60,943 bases of DNA from Peptococcaceae bacterium UBA5752 (GCA_002419055.1 DIFI01000001.1:1-60943); one strand, 5' to 3'; positions 50,984-59,684 are shown, numbered from the stretch's first letter. Translations and numbers: made by a program. The notes: generated from the letters alone by a model not told the origin.

Positions 50984-51666
50984 TGGCCAGAATTGCACCA
51001 TCCTTTTTAGCTGCTGATATTTGGAACTGTGCCGAGCAAGTTGCATCTATAGAAGCTGTCGGCTGCGAATTTTTACATTTAGATATTATGGACGGTTGTT
51101 TTGTCCCGAATATCTCATTTGGTCCGGATTATGTAAAGATGTTACGGCCGCACAGCAAAATGTTTTTTGACGTTCACTTGATGGTTTCAGAGCCCGCATA
51201 TTTGTTTAATGATTTTGCTGCTGCCGGTGCTGATTTGATTACAGTCCATGTTGAAGCTTGCCGCCATATTCACCGCAGTTTGCAGCAAATCAAAGATTTG
51301 GGCCTTAAGGCCGGCGTGGCATTGAATCCGGCAACGCCGCTTGCCATGGTAGAAGAAATAATCAATAATGCCGATTTGATATTGCTGATGAGCGTTAACC
51401 CCGGTTTTTGCGGACAAAGCTTCATTGCAGCGACGTTAGACAAGTGCTGTCGACTACGGGGAATTGCGCCTGATTTGGTAATAGAAGTTGACGGTGGTAT
51501 TAACGCCGGCAATGCGGCGGATATTGTTGCCGCCGGCGCGGACTTGCTGGTTGCCGGTTCCGCTGTTTTTGCTGCCGCTGATTGTGCAGCGTCTTATAAA
51601 AAAATTTCTGATGCTGCTGCTAACTCTAAAAATAAAAGCAATAAACTTGCTTGCTGGAAACGATAA
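50983..51666 (+). CDS. rpe: Ribulose-phosphate 3-epimerase
   Basis: Interconverts ribulose 5-phosphate and xylulose 5-phosphate. 227 aa, a TIM barrel with HLDIMDGCFVPNISFG, FDVHLMV, VNPGFCGQSF and EVDGGINAGN motifs holding the metal and catalytic Asp residues. The end is slightly long and basic (NSKNKSNKLACWKR). It shares TGATG with the rsgA stop. The cluster ends here: DNA downstream changes to an IS-like scar. Confidence 0.97.
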   Translation: MARIAPSFLAADIWNCAEQVASIEAVGCEFLHLDIMDGCFVPNISFGPDYVKMLRPHSKMFFDVHLMVSEPAYLFNDFAAAGADLITVHVEACRHIHRSLQQIKDLGLKAGVALNPATPLAMVEEIINNADLILLMSVNPGFCGQSFIAATLDKCCRLRGIAPDLVIEVDGGINAGNAADIVAAGADLLVAGSAVFAAADCAASYKKISDAAANSKNKSNKLACWKR

Positions 51667-51697
51667 ATATAAGAAAATAAAAAAACGCCGACGATAA

Positions 51698-51778
51698 TGA
51701 ACTCCACCCTTTTAGTTTGACAGTATGATTTATACTGGTCCAATTTATTAAAATAACTAAAGGGGTGTTTTTATTTTG
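51698..51778. mobile_element. Possible solo end of an IS3/IS150-like element
   Basis: TGAACTCCACCCTTTTAGTT at 51698 resembles the terminal repeats of IS150-group elements (TGTACTGCACCCC...-like). An inverted copy, AACTAAAGGGGTG, lies at 51755-51767 with one mismatch over 13 bases, followed by TTTTTATTTT. No transposase frame is present. The pair could also act as the rpe terminator. I regard it as a remnant, from memory of the family ends only. Confidence 0.45.
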
Positions 51779-51850
51779 ATCATTTATAGGTAAAATAATT
51801 TAGCATAATATTCCAAACTTTTGTCATAATAATGGCAGAGGTTTATTATT

Positions 51851-52381
51851 ATGATCTGGTTAGCTATTGTATTAGAATTAATTGCTTTAATGGCATATCC
51901 TTTGACATTTAAAATAATATGGGAACAGCGGCGGCTAAATATTTTTTGGCTGCCTTATGTCTTTGGCGGTTATGCGAAACCAAAAATTATAAATTTTAGT
52001 AAAACCAGACAATGGTCAAAACGTAATTTACCTGTAGTATTTATTCATTTAGTATTAAAACAAATTAAAATCTTAAAATTATCTTTTCGGGCAGAAATAA
52101 AAGTCATCGATCCTTTTATAACTGCGATGATAGTCGGTGGATTACAAGTAGCTGCCGGTAATGTTTTGGCAATTATTGCTGCAAGGTGCAAAGGTTTTGA
52201 ATCAAAACCTAATTATCAAATAATAATGGCAACGGATAGTAAAGAAGACTTGCATTGGCAGGGAGAATGTATAATTGGTATCCGCTTAGGAAATATTATT
52301 GTTGCCTGGATAAGAGCCAGGATTATTAAAGGCAGAAAGAAGGCGTTTAGATGGCGGGTGAAAATGAAATCCAATCTTTAA
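51851..52381 (+). CDS. DUF2953 (YtfI-like) membrane protein
   Basis: A 176-aa protein with one N-terminal helix (residues 2-20) and a basic soluble part containing the DPFITAMIVGGLQVAAGNVLAII stretch that marks DUF2953. In Bacillus the equivalent gene, ytfI, lies directly before ytfJ (gerW), and the same order occurs here with a 31-bp overlap. Function is unknown; the pairing suggests a sporulation role. Confidence 0.82.
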   Translation: MIWLAIVLELIALMAYPLTFKIIWEQRRLNIFWLPYVFGGYAKPKIINFSKTRQWSKRNLPVVFIHLVLKQIKILKLSFRAEIKVIDPFITAMIVGGLQVAAGNVLAIIAARCKGFESKPNYQIIMATDSKEDLHWQGECIIGIRLGNIIVAWIRARIIKGRKKAFRWRVKMKSNL

Positions 52382-52776
52382 TGCAGACAGCAATGTCTAG
52401 CTTGCGTCAAATAGTAGATGTTAATACTATTGTTGGCGATGTAATCGAAAGTTCTGATGGTGTTACCGTTATTCCTGTTTCAAGAGTATCTTGCGGCTTT
52501 GTTGCCGGCGGCGGTGAATATGGCAGTAAAAACGTAGCAGATCTGCCTTTTGCCGGAGGCAGCGGTGCCGGTATTAGTCTGCAGCCTGTTGGTTTTTTGG
52601 TAATGAGCAAAGGTCAGGTTCGTTTAATCAGTGTTTGCGGCGCCGGAACTCTTGAGCGAGTAATCGAAGCAGTCCCGCTTGTCAGTGAGCAGCTGCAAAA
52701 TTTGTTCTCAAAAAATAATTGCTGTAATACTAATCAAGATAATATTGAGAATACTACTCAAAATACGACAATGTAG
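52351..52776 (+). CDS. ytfJ: GerW/YtfJ-family spore protein
   Basis: A 141-aa YtfJ/GerW family protein, needed in Bacillus for normal spore germination responses. The conserved core VNTIVGDVIESSDGVTVIPVSRVSCGFVAGGGEYG, followed by a Gly-rich FAGGSGAGISLQPVGFLVM region, matches the family. The tail is Asn/Thr-rich. It begins inside the end of the DUF2953 gene (AGAAGG ribosome site) and is followed by a terminator. Confidence 0.93.
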   Translation: MAGENEIQSLMQTAMSSLRQIVDVNTIVGDVIESSDGVTVIPVSRVSCGFVAGGGEYGSKNVADLPFAGGSGAGISLQPVGFLVMSKGQVRLISVCGAGTLERVIEAVPLVSEQLQNLFSKNNCCNTNQDNIENTTQNTTM

Positions 52777-52800
52777 TTAAAGTAAAATATTGCAATAATA

Positions 52801-52834
52801 AAAAATAATCCTGCCTGGCAGGATTATTTTTATA
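52801..52834 (+). terminator. Terminator after ytfJ
   Basis: AAAAATAATCCTGCC and its complement abut with a 1-base centre (in practice a small loop), followed by T-rich DNA. Confidence 0.85.
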
Positions 52835-52873
52835 TTTAGGGAAATTTAAAAAAATTAAGAAAGGACGGTATTT

Positions 52874-54016
52874 GTGAGAGTTAGGCTATTATTTATACTT
52901 ACTATAATATTTGCATTATTTGCGCTGTTGATTTGTCCTGCCAGTGCCGGTGCAATTGAAGTTGAAGCTACTTCAGCGATACTTATAGATGCCGCTACCG
53001 GCAGAATTGTTTATCAGCAGAATGCTCATGATTCGTTACCTATCGCCAGCACTACTAAAGTACTTACGGCGTTATTGGTGCTGGAAAATATTGACGATTT
53101 GTCGCAGGCGGTAACGGTTCCCGCCAATTTTGTCGATGCCGGTGAAGCCAGCATTTGGGTGGAGCCGGGAGAGACGTTGACCGTAGAGGATTTGCTTTAC
53201 GCGATGTTGTTGCGTTCCGCCAATGATGCGGCGCAGGTTTTGGCGATAGCCGTTGCCGGCAGCGAAGAAGCCTTTGCCGATATGATGAATCAGCGCACAG
53301 CCGAATTGGGACTTAAAGACAGTCATTGGGTTACTGCCTATGGTCTTAACAATGATGAGCATTATTCATCTGCTTACGATTTAGCATTTATCACTAAGCA
53401 AGCTATGACCATACCTAAATTCAATCAAGTAATAGTCACCCGTTCTTGGACTTTGCCCTGGGCTAACAATGATTATAATAGAGTAGTCTATAACATTAAC
53501 AAGTTTCTCGATAAATATGAGGGCGCAGACGGAGTAAAAACCGGCTATACTAAGGAGGCTGGTTCCTGCCTGGTTTCTTCCGCTACTCGAGACGGCATGC
53601 GCTTAATCGGCGTTGTGCTTAATTGCGATTCGATGTATGACCAGATGGCAACATTGATGGATTATGGCTTTGGCAATTATAAATCGGTATCGGTTGCCGC
53701 TGCCGGAGATAGTTTTGGCATTGTTGAAGTACATAAGGGAAAATCCAACAGCGTTAAAGCCGTACTGCGGCAGGATGCCGTAGTAGTACAATCTGATAAT
53801 AGTGATGCAGAACCAATCGCTACAATTGATATTCCTTCATCAATAACTGCGCCGATTGATCCTGATCAGCCGATTGGCACTGTTACTCTTGACGACGGTG
53901 ACGGTGGAAAAGCGGTTTATAATCTATATCCCGATCAAGGAGTAGAAGAGTATACATTTGGCATGGTGCTGAAAAAATCCTGGGTACGAATTTGGGGTGT
54001 CTTGTTGGCAGAGTAA
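52874..54016 (+). CDS. dacB: D-alanyl-D-alanine carboxypeptidase (DacB/DacF type)
   Basis: A 380-aa exported penicillin-binding protein of low molecular weight. Signal peptide about residues 1-28 (LLFILTIIFALFALLICPASA). Catalytic motifs: SxxK in ASTTK, SxN in RSAND, and KTG in GVKTGYT; the C-terminal PBP5-like domain and membrane-association end are present. Start is GTG after AAAGGACGG. Followed by spmA and spmB as in the Bacillus dacB operon, it probably trims cortex peptidoglycan in sporulation. Confidence 0.93.
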   Translation: MRVRLLFILTIIFALFALLICPASAGAIEVEATSAILIDAATGRIVYQQNAHDSLPIASTTKVLTALLVLENIDDLSQAVTVPANFVDAGEASIWVEPGETLTVEDLLYAMLLRSANDAAQVLAIAVAGSEEAFADMMNQRTAELGLKDSHWVTAYGLNNDEHYSSAYDLAFITKQAMTIPKFNQVIVTRSWTLPWANNDYNRVVYNINKFLDKYEGADGVKTGYTKEAGSCLVSSATRDGMRLIGVVLNCDSMYDQMATLMDYGFGNYKSVSVAAAGDSFGIVEVHKGKSNSVKAVLRQDAVVVQSDNSDAEPIATIDIPSSITAPIDPDQPIGTVTLDDGDGGKAVYNLYPDQGVEEYTFGMVLKKSWVRIWGVLLAE

Positions 54017-54021
54017 CTTTT

Positions 54022-54048
54022 AAGCGGGGCAGTTGCCCCGCTTTTTTT
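54022..54048 (+). terminator. Hairpin terminator between dacB and spmA
   Basis: AAGCGGGGCA and its complement around GT, with T7. It would separate or reduce read-through from dacB into spmA. Confidence 0.9.
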
Positions 54049-54101
54049 GTTGAGCATAATAGCATTGGACAGCTCATATGCTGTGTGAGGGGGACAATGC
54101 T

Positions 54102-54683
54102 ATGCTTAATATTATTTGGTTTGTCCTACTGGCGGTAGGAATAATATATGCATTATTAAATGGCAACATTGATGCTGTTACAGCGGCGGTATTTTCTTCG
54201 GCCGGCAATGCGGTAAAGCTTTCCATTGAATTGGCCGGAGTGCTGTGTTTATGGATGGGATTGTTCAAACTGGCAGAACGCTCCGGCATAATAAACATCA
54301 TTGCTAAAATAATAGCGCCGGTGGCCGGTTGGTTATTCCCTTCTGTACCGCGGGATGATCCGGCCTTTTTTGCCATTGTCATGAACTTGGCCGCCAATCT
54401 GTTGGGATTAGGTAATGCGGCTACCCCTTTTGGGCTTAAAGCTATGGAACGGCTGCAGAAACTTAATACTGATCCTTCCGCTGCCAGTGCGCCGATGATT
54501 ACCTTTTTGGCGCTGAACACCGCCTGTATTACTTTTATACCAACGTTGGTGATTAGTTTGCGTACCGCATCCGGTTCGGCCAACCCTACTTCAATCATAG
54601 GCGCAACGGTGGTGGCGACAACCTGCGGTACTATTTTTGCGATCGTATTTGACCGTCTGATGCGCCATCATTATTTTCGATAG
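54102..54683 (+). CDS. spmA: Spore maturation protein A
   Basis: A 193-aa membrane protein with Gate (nucleoside-recognition) domain helices. SpmA with SpmB is needed for proper dehydration of the spore core in Bacillus. The region FFAIVMNLAANLLGLGNAATPFGLKAMERLQ is highly characteristic. The chosen ATG follows GAGGGGGAC; an ATG 8 codons upstream is also in frame. The spmB start follows within 10 bp. Confidence 0.94.
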   Translation: MLNIIWFVLLAVGIIYALLNGNIDAVTAAVFSSAGNAVKLSIELAGVLCLWMGLFKLAERSGIINIIAKIIAPVAGWLFPSVPRDDPAFFAIVMNLAANLLGLGNAATPFGLKAMERLQKLNTDPSAASAPMITFLALNTACITFIPTLVISLRTASGSANPTSIIGATVVATTCGTIFAIVFDRLMRHHYFR

Positions 54684-54692
54684 GTGATGATT

Positions 54693-55217
54693 ATGCTTAA
54701 TTATATTTCTATGTTGGCGGTTCCTTTGATTTTGTTATTGATACCGCTCTATGCTTTAATAAAAAAAGTACCGCTCTACGAAACATTTGTTGACGGCGCT
54801 GCCGAGGGCTGGACGACGGCTTTGAAAATAATGCCTTTTCTCGTTGGTATGCTGGTAGCTATCGCTGTCTTTAGATCCTCCGGCGCTTTTGCTGCCTTAG
54901 CCGGTATGCTGTCACCGTTATGCAAGGCGCTCGGAATACCTGTAGATGTGCTGCCGATAGCTTTGATGCGTCCGCTTTCCGGCAGTGGTTCGCTGGCGTT
55001 GACTGCGGAAGTATTTGAGCAATACGGACCTGATTCGTTTACCGGTATGCTGGCCTCTGTAATGCAGGGCAGCACCGATACAACATTTTACATATTAGCT
55101 GTCTATTTTGGCTCGGTGGGAATCAAAAAATACCGCTATGCGCCGGCTGTGGGTTTAGCTGCAGATGCGGTAAGTTTTATTAGCGCCGTGATTGTTTGCC
55201 GTATTCTTTACGCATAG
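54693..55217 (+). CDS. spmB: Spore maturation protein B
   Basis: A 174-aa membrane protein homologous to SpmA, with the Gate-domain signature YETFVDGAAEGWTTALKIMPFLVGMLVAI and PLSGSGSLALT. Possible starts are GTG 54684, ATG 54687 and ATG 54693; AGGTGAT at 54682-54688 fits the last. It ends 45 bp before rluB. Confidence 0.94.
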   Translation: MLNYISMLAVPLILLLIPLYALIKKVPLYETFVDGAAEGWTTALKIMPFLVGMLVAIAVFRSSGAFAALAGMLSPLCKALGIPVDVLPIALMRPLSGSGSLALTAEVFEQYGPDSFTGMLASVMQGSTDTTFYILAVYFGSVGIKKYRYAPAVGLAADAVSFISAVIVCRILYA

Positions 55218-55261
55218 AAAAGGATATGATATACTTATATTTTAAAGAAGGGCGGCGCAAA

Positions 55262-56029
55262 ATGAGTATAGAAGACAATCAACAACGGTTGCAAAAATTA
55301 ATTGCAGAGGCGGGGGTAACCTCACGACGTGCTGCCGAACAGCTGATCAGCGAAGGAAGAGTGACGGTTAATCACCGCGTCGTTACTTCATTGGGCAGCA
55401 AGGCAGATAAAACAAAAGATTTGATTGCGGTCGATGGTAAAATATTGCGTTTTACAGCTAATAAACAATATATAATGCTGCATAAGCCGGTTGGTTATAT
55501 TACCTCTGTCCGCGATGAACGCGGCAGACGGACTGTAATGGATTTGCTCAAAACGGTTAGTGATCGTGTTTATCCGGTGGGGCGGCTTGATTATGAAAGC
55601 AGCGGCCTGCTGCTGATGACCAACGACGGTGAACTGACCAACCAACTGCTTCATCCGTCAAAGGAAGTGAGCAAGACATATTTAGCGGAGGTAGAGGGCA
55701 TTGTTACCAGGGACAAGCTAAATATACTGCAACGCGGTATTCGACTAGAGGACGGTATGACGGTGCCTGCCAAAGCCAAAATGTTACGTCCGGGCAAAGA
55801 CAGCAGCCGTATTGAAATAACTATTCATGAGGGGCGCAACCGTCAAGTGCGGCGGATGTTTGAAGCAATCGGACACCCGGTAATCAGGCTTAAACGCATC
55901 AAGCTTGGGCCTCTGGAAATTGGCAAATTGCCGCCCGGCAGTTGGCGTGAGCTGACGGCGGAGGAAATAAACTCTTTACAGGCACTATCAAATACAAACG
56001 GAGGCGATAGTGATGGACGCAAAAGATAA
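55262..56029 (+). CDS. rluB: 23S rRNA pseudouridine-2605 synthase-like protein
   Basis: A 255-aa RsuA/RluB-family enzyme: S4 domain (about 8-65) with QRLQKLIAEAGVTSRRAAEQLI, then the pseudouridine synthase core with catalytic Asp in VGRLDYESSGLLLMTNDG and the EGRNRQVRRMFEAIGHPV loop. The start at 55262 was chosen over an upstream ATG because AGAAGGGCGG lies before it. The spmB-rluB neighbourhood is the same as in Bacillus. Confidence 0.95.
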   Translation: MSIEDNQQRLQKLIAEAGVTSRRAAEQLISEGRVTVNHRVVTSLGSKADKTKDLIAVDGKILRFTANKQYIMLHKPVGYITSVRDERGRRTVMDLLKTVSDRVYPVGRLDYESSGLLLMTNDGELTNQLLHPSKEVSKTYLAEVEGIVTRDKLNILQRGIRLEDGMTVPAKAKMLRPGKDSSRIEITIHEGRNRQVRRMFEAIGHPVIRLKRIKLGPLEIGKLPPGSWRELTAEEINSLQALSNTNGGDSDGRKR

Positions 56030-56558
56030 AGAAAAACTGGGTTTGGTGCAGGTTTATACCGGCGACGGTAAAGGTAAAAGCACTGCCGCTTTTGGTCTGG
56101 CATTAAGAGCCGCGGGCGGCGGCATGCATGTTGTGATAATTCAATTTATGAAAAAAGGCGAATGGTATGGCGAAATAGTCGCTTTTAAACGTTTGCCTGA
56201 GATAGAAATATATTCGTTCGGCAGTGATAAGTTTCTCAAAAAAGGTAATCGGCCTGACGAGCAAAATATCAACTTGGCCGAGGAAGCCATGGCTAAAGCA
56301 CGCGCTGCTATGGATGATGACAGCGTTGATATTCTGATACTCGATGAGCTGAATAATGCTATTTATTTTGATTTGATCAGCGAAGAAGATGTCCTGGATC
56401 TGATTCAAGCCAAGCCACAGCACCAGGAGTTGATTATTACCGGCCGTAATGCGTCGGAGAAGCTGATTGCCGCAGCGGATTTGGTAACAGAGATGCGGGA
56501 GATCAAGCATCCATACCGCCTGCAAGGTATACAAGCGCGGCGCGGTATTGAATATTAG
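56013..56558 (+). CDS. cobO: Corrinoid adenosyltransferase, CobO/BtuR type
   Basis: A 181-aa ATP:cob(I)alamin adenosyltransferase that makes adenosylcobalamin. The P-loop is TGDGKGKSTAAFG; the second strand DILILDELNNAIYFDLI contains the Walker B-like Asp. The C-terminus is typical (EIKHPYRLQGIQARRGIEY). It overlaps rluB by 17 bp; a GTG one codon before the ATG also follows GGAGGCGATA. No cobalamin synthesis or transport genes are nearby, so it may serve salvage. Confidence 0.94.
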   Translation: MDAKDKEKLGLVQVYTGDGKGKSTAAFGLALRAAGGGMHVVIIQFMKKGEWYGEIVAFKRLPEIEIYSFGSDKFLKKGNRPDEQNINLAEEAMAKARAAMDDDSVDILILDELNNAIYFDLISEEDVLDLIQAKPQHQELIITGRNASEKLIAAADLVTEMREIKHPYRLQGIQARRGIEY

Positions 56559-56571
56559 GGAAGGAGCCAAC

Positions 56572-57816
56572 GTGGGCAAACGAAAAGTAGTTATCATCGG
56601 CGGCGGTGCTGCCGGAATGATGGCGGCAATTGCTGCGGCTGATGCAGGCGCCGCGGTGACGATTATCGAACGCAATCAGCAGCTGGGCCGAAAACTTGCC
56701 ATTACCGGCAAAGGCCGCTGTAATTTAACAAATAATTGTTCGGTTCAGGAAATCATCAAAAATTTCCCCGGCAACGGCAGTTTTCTTTATAGTGCTCTTA
56801 ATGCTTTTGACGCCGGCGATTTGATGAGTTTTTTTGCTGATTTAGGTGTGCCGCTAAAAATGGAAAGAGGCAGGCGCGTTTTTCCTCAATCCGATGATGC
56901 TAACGATATTGTTAATGCCTTAAGCCGCAAGTGTCAAAGTTGCGGAGTGAAATTTGCTTTTTCTGCCCGTGTTCAAAAACTGCTGGTTGTTGATGGGACA
57001 GTCATCGGCGTGATTACCGAAGACGGCAGCCAAATTAATGCCGATGCGGTGATTATCGCCACCGGCGGTAAAAGTTATCCTCTCACCGGCAGCAGCGGTG
57101 ACGGTTATCGTTTGGCGCAGCAGGCCGGTCATACGATAGTGCCGCCGCGGCCTTCACTGGCACCGTTTGATACCATTGAACAATGGCCCACAGAGCTATC
57201 CGGTCTGACGCTGAAAAATGTTGAGGTAACAGCCTTTTATAAAGAAAAAATTTTAGATCAAGAATTTGGCGAAATGCTTTTTACTCATTTTGGGGTTTCG
57301 GGGCCGGTCATACTGACGCTTTCTCATTATATTTGCCGTATTGAGCCGCTGGAGCGGGTGCGTTTGTCTATCAATCTTAAACCGGCATTAAGTACGGAAC
57401 AGCTTGATGCGAGAATTCAGCGTGATTTGGACAAATATAGCCGCAAGCAGCTGCAAAACAGTCTCGGTGATTTGCTGCCGCAGTCATTGATACCGATTAT
57501 TATGCGTTTGAGCGCTATTGACCCAGAGAAATATTCGAATCAGATCAGCCGTAGCGAGAGGCAAAAGCTTGGTTCATTGCTGCAAGATTTACCGCTTGCG
57601 ATCAAAAGCGTGCGACCGCTGGCCGAGGCGATTGTAACCGCGGGCGGTGTATCGGTAAAGGAGATCGAACCGAAAACGATGGCGTCAAAGCTAATTAAAG
57701 GACTTTATTTTGCCGGTGAAGTAATAGATATAGATGGATTGACCGGTGGTTATAATTTAACGGCCGCCTTTTCTACAGGACGCGCCTCAGGTTTTGCTGC
57801 TGCTGATAAAAAATAA
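56572..57816 (+). CDS. BaiN/YhiN-family flavoprotein oxidoreductase
   Basis: A 414-aa FAD-binding protein of the HI0933/YhiN/BaiN family. Rossmann GxGxxG site: IIGGGAAGMMAAIAAADAGA near the N-terminus, and the family's GRGRCNLTN-like KGRCNLTNN near residue 45. The C-terminal IDGLTGGYNLTAAFSTGR closes the FAD site. Most members are uncharacterised; BaiN in bile-acid 7-dehydroxylation is one. Start: GTG at 56572 after AAGGAG; upstream in-frame start at 56548 overlaps cobO. Confidence 0.92.
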   Translation: MGKRKVVIIGGGAAGMMAAIAAADAGAAVTIIERNQQLGRKLAITGKGRCNLTNNCSVQEIIKNFPGNGSFLYSALNAFDAGDLMSFFADLGVPLKMERGRRVFPQSDDANDIVNALSRKCQSCGVKFAFSARVQKLLVVDGTVIGVITEDGSQINADAVIIATGGKSYPLTGSSGDGYRLAQQAGHTIVPPRPSLAPFDTIEQWPTELSGLTLKNVEVTAFYKEKILDQEFGEMLFTHFGVSGPVILTLSHYICRIEPLERVRLSINLKPALSTEQLDARIQRDLDKYSRKQLQNSLGDLLPQSLIPIIMRLSAIDPEKYSNQISRSERQKLGSLLQDLPLAIKSVRPLAEAIVTAGGVSVKEIEPKTMASKLIKGLYFAGEVIDIDGLTGGYNLTAAFSTGRASGFAAADKK

Positions 57817-57907
57817 AAAATTATAATAAAATATCTTGACGATTTTTAATGTTTAAGCTATACTAAAAAAGCTGTCGCATTTTAGTCTCCCAAAAGTAAA
57901 AATACCT

Positions 57908-57936
57908 TTGACAAGCATGAGGAAATTGTGTATACT
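57908..57936 (+). promoter_or_regulatory. tRNA operon promoter
   Basis: TTGACA, 17-base spacer, TATACT, 12 bp before the tRNA-Val 5' end: a near-perfect housekeeping promoter for the four-tRNA transcript. Confidence 0.9.
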
Positions 57937-57947
57937 AACTTTTGCAC

Positions 57948-58023
57948 GGGTGATTAGCTCAGATGGGAGAGCGCTTGCCTTACAAGCAAGATGTCGGCAG
58001 TTCGATTCTGTCATCGCCCACCA
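57948..58023 (+). tRNA. tRNA-Val (anticodon TAC)
   Basis: Acceptor GGGTGAT pairs with ATCGCCC; D arm TAGCTCAG...GAGC; anticodon stem CTTGC/GCAAG around CTTACAA; T arm with TTCGATT; encoded CCA. Confidence 0.96.
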
Positions 58024-58028
58024 TATAT

Positions 58029-58105
58029 GGCGCAGTAGTTCAGTTGGTTAGAATGCCAGCCTGTCACGCTGGAGGTCGTGGGTTCGAGCCCCATCTGCGT
58101 CGCCA
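58029..58105 (+). tRNA. tRNA-Asp (anticodon GTC)
   Basis: Acceptor GGCGCAG/CTGCGTC, anticodon stem CCAGC/GCTGG with loop CTGTCAC, TTCGAGC in the T loop, discriminator G, encoded CCA. Confidence 0.96.
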
Positions 58106-58110
58106 AACCC

Positions 58111-58186
58111 GCCTCGGTAGCTCAGTTGGTAGAGCAGGGGACTGAAAATCCCCGTGTCGGTGGTTCGACTCCGCCCCGAGGCACCA
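58111..58186 (+). tRNA. tRNA-Phe (anticodon GAA)
   Basis: Acceptor GCCTCGG/CCGAGGC, anticodon loop CTGAAAA on stem GGGGA/TCCCC, discriminator A and encoded CCA. Its anticodon and ACCA end match the specifier TTC and TGGT of the T-box at 25 kb. Confidence 0.96.
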
Positions 58187-58187
58187 T

Positions 58188-58262
58188 GCGGGTATAACTC
58201 AGTGGTAGAGTGTCACCTTGCCAAGGTGAAAGTCGAGGGTTCGAATCCCTTTGCCCGCTCCA
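58188..58262 (+). tRNA. tRNA-Gly (anticodon GCC)
   Basis: Acceptor GCGGGTA/TGCCCGC, anticodon stem TCACC/GGTGA around TTGCCAA, TTCGAAT in the T loop, discriminator T, encoded CCA. Confidence 0.95.
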
Positions 58263-58273
58263 TATTTAGAAGT

Positions 58274-58305
58274 AAGGGTTTTGTCAATAGACAAAACCCC
58301 TTTTT
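58274..58305 (+). terminator. Terminator of the tRNA operon
   Basis: GGGTTTTGTC and its complement around AATA, then CTTTTTATTTT. Confidence 0.9.
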
Positions 58306-58323
58306 ATTTTTTATTATTGATGT

Positions 58324-58370
58324 TTGACAAAAATAATAAGAGACTAGGCGTCTCCTGTTATTTTTGTCAA
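58324..58370. terminator. Hairpin terminator downstream of the minus-strand HAD gene
   Basis: TTGACAAAAATAA and its complement form 13 bp, with an inner GAGAC/GTCTC stem. The T-rich side fits termination on either strand. Confidence 0.75.
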
Positions 58371-58390
58371 TTTATTTATATCGTGAATAA

Positions 58391-59188
58391 TCATATGTGA
58401 TTAAAATATTTATCAATTATTTCATCAATAGCCTGACTTCGATTTGAGGTGGTGATATAGTCGGCAGCTTCTTTCAGGTTTTTCGAGGCATTGCCGACGG
58501 CAATGCCCAGACCGGCCCATTTTACCATTTCCAGGTCATTGCTGCTATCACCAACCGTAATGACTTCACTGCGGTTGATACCCAGTTTCTCGGAGAGCTC
58601 AGCCAGCGCTTTGGCTTTTGAAACATTTTGAGGCATAAGCTCCAAAAGATATGGTTTAGAACCGGTTATATATAAGGCGTCACCGATTGTATGCCGCAAA
58701 ATATCATAGACACTGCCGATGTTTTCCGGTTTTTCTACAATCATTATTTTGGGTGACGGTTTGATGTCAGCAGTCAGAAAATCGCCGACCGCCAGCGTTG
58801 AGGCATTTTTTAAATCCGGATCTATACGGGTCTCAGCGGTGATATTTTCCACAACTATCCGGTCCTCGTTATATAATTGCATGTACCAATGATGCTCTTT
58901 GCAACATGCGATGACCATTCGGATCTGCGAAGGCTCGATCAGATGCGCAAAAAATGCTATATCAGATGCTGCGGCACGTACAACCGCGCCATTATAAGTA
59001 ACGAGCGGCAGTGTCAGCCCCAGTTGCAAGGCATAGATGCGGGCAGATGTGAACATTCTGCCCGTGGCCAATGTGACTCCAATCCCTTTTTGATGCAGGG
59101 TGCTGATTTTATCTACCGTTTTTTGCGGTATGGTCAGGTCTTCTGATAATAAAGTGTCATCAAGATCTAAGGCTAAAAGCTTGTACAT
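58391..59188 (-). CDS. Second Cof-type HAD-family phosphatase
   Basis: A 265-aa member of the same family as the protein at 7.8-8.6 kb, with nucleophile motif DLDDT (Asp8 and Asp10) and C-terminal GDSSNDLEMVKWAG. The cap insert differs from the first copy, so the substrate may differ. AAGGAGAATAA precedes the ATG. It is 31 bp downstream of the small membrane protein gene and probably shares its transcript. Confidence 0.92.
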   Translation of the reverse strand: MYKLLALDLDDTLLSEDLTIPQKTVDKISTLHQKGIGVTLATGRMFTSARIYALQLGLTLPLVTYNGAVVRAAASDIAFFAHLIEPSQIRMVIACCKEHHWYMQLYNEDRIVVENITAETRIDPDLKNASTLAVGDFLTADIKPSPKIMIVEKPENIGSVYDILRHTIGDALYITGSKPYLLELMPQNVSKAKALAELSEKLGINRSEVITVGDSSNDLEMVKWAGLGIAVGNASKNLKEAADYITTSNRSQAIDEIIDKYFNHI

Positions 59189-59219
59189 TTATTCTCCTTA
59201 CATGCGGGTTTTAAGATAA

Positions 59220-59684
59220 TCAGCTCAAAAAATAGCACATAGAGCAGAGCAGAAGAACAAAAACCATGAAATTATAGATAATAAAATATTGTCCGGTACT
59301 GATATATTTTTTTTTATCCAGTTGGTTATCAAAATAATAGAAACAGTTAATATCCGGATGTTTTTGATCGGTGTCTTGAGGGGTTGAAGACTGGCTCTTG
59401 TTTAAAAACATAATGTAGATATTTTTGGCCAGAGCATAATGGTTTTTAAATACTTTATTCCAGCGTTTGGTAAAAATGAAACAAATGATATCTATTATCA
59501 TCAGAATGCCGAGAATTACTATGATGATAATCTTGTCATCAAGCTGCGATACCACCGCAAGTGCGCCGCCAACCAGAACGGCAAAGAGGGAATTAAACAT
59601 CATGCGTTCATTTTCTATATGGCGGGCGTGCGCCAGATTTTCTTTCATACATTCAATCAGAAAGTTTTCATTTAATCCGTCCAT
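59220..59684 (-). CDS. Small integral membrane protein, unknown function
   Basis: A 154-aa protein. A charged N-terminal segment (about 1-28, ENLAHARHIENERMMF) leads into two adjacent helices (about 29-48 and 51-69), then a soluble region of about 65 residues and a last helix near 132-153. The layout resembles small two- or three-helix proteins in the SLATT/RipA-like group, some of which act with effector systems, but nothing here proves it. GGAGGAATCAGC precedes the ATG. Confidence 0.75.
   Translation of the reverse strand: MDGLNENFLIECMKENLAHARHIENERMMFNSLFAVLVGGALAVVSQLDDKIIIIVILGILMIIDIICFIFTKRWNKVFKNHYALAKNIYIMFLNKSQSSTPQDTDQKHPDINCFYYFDNQLDKKKYISTGQYFIIYNFMVFVLLLCSMCYFLS

Noticed and set aside
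57963..58145. 60-codon open frame across the tRNA cluster
   Set aside because: It lies entirely within tRNA-Val, tRNA-Asp and tRNA-Phe genes, which explain the sequence.
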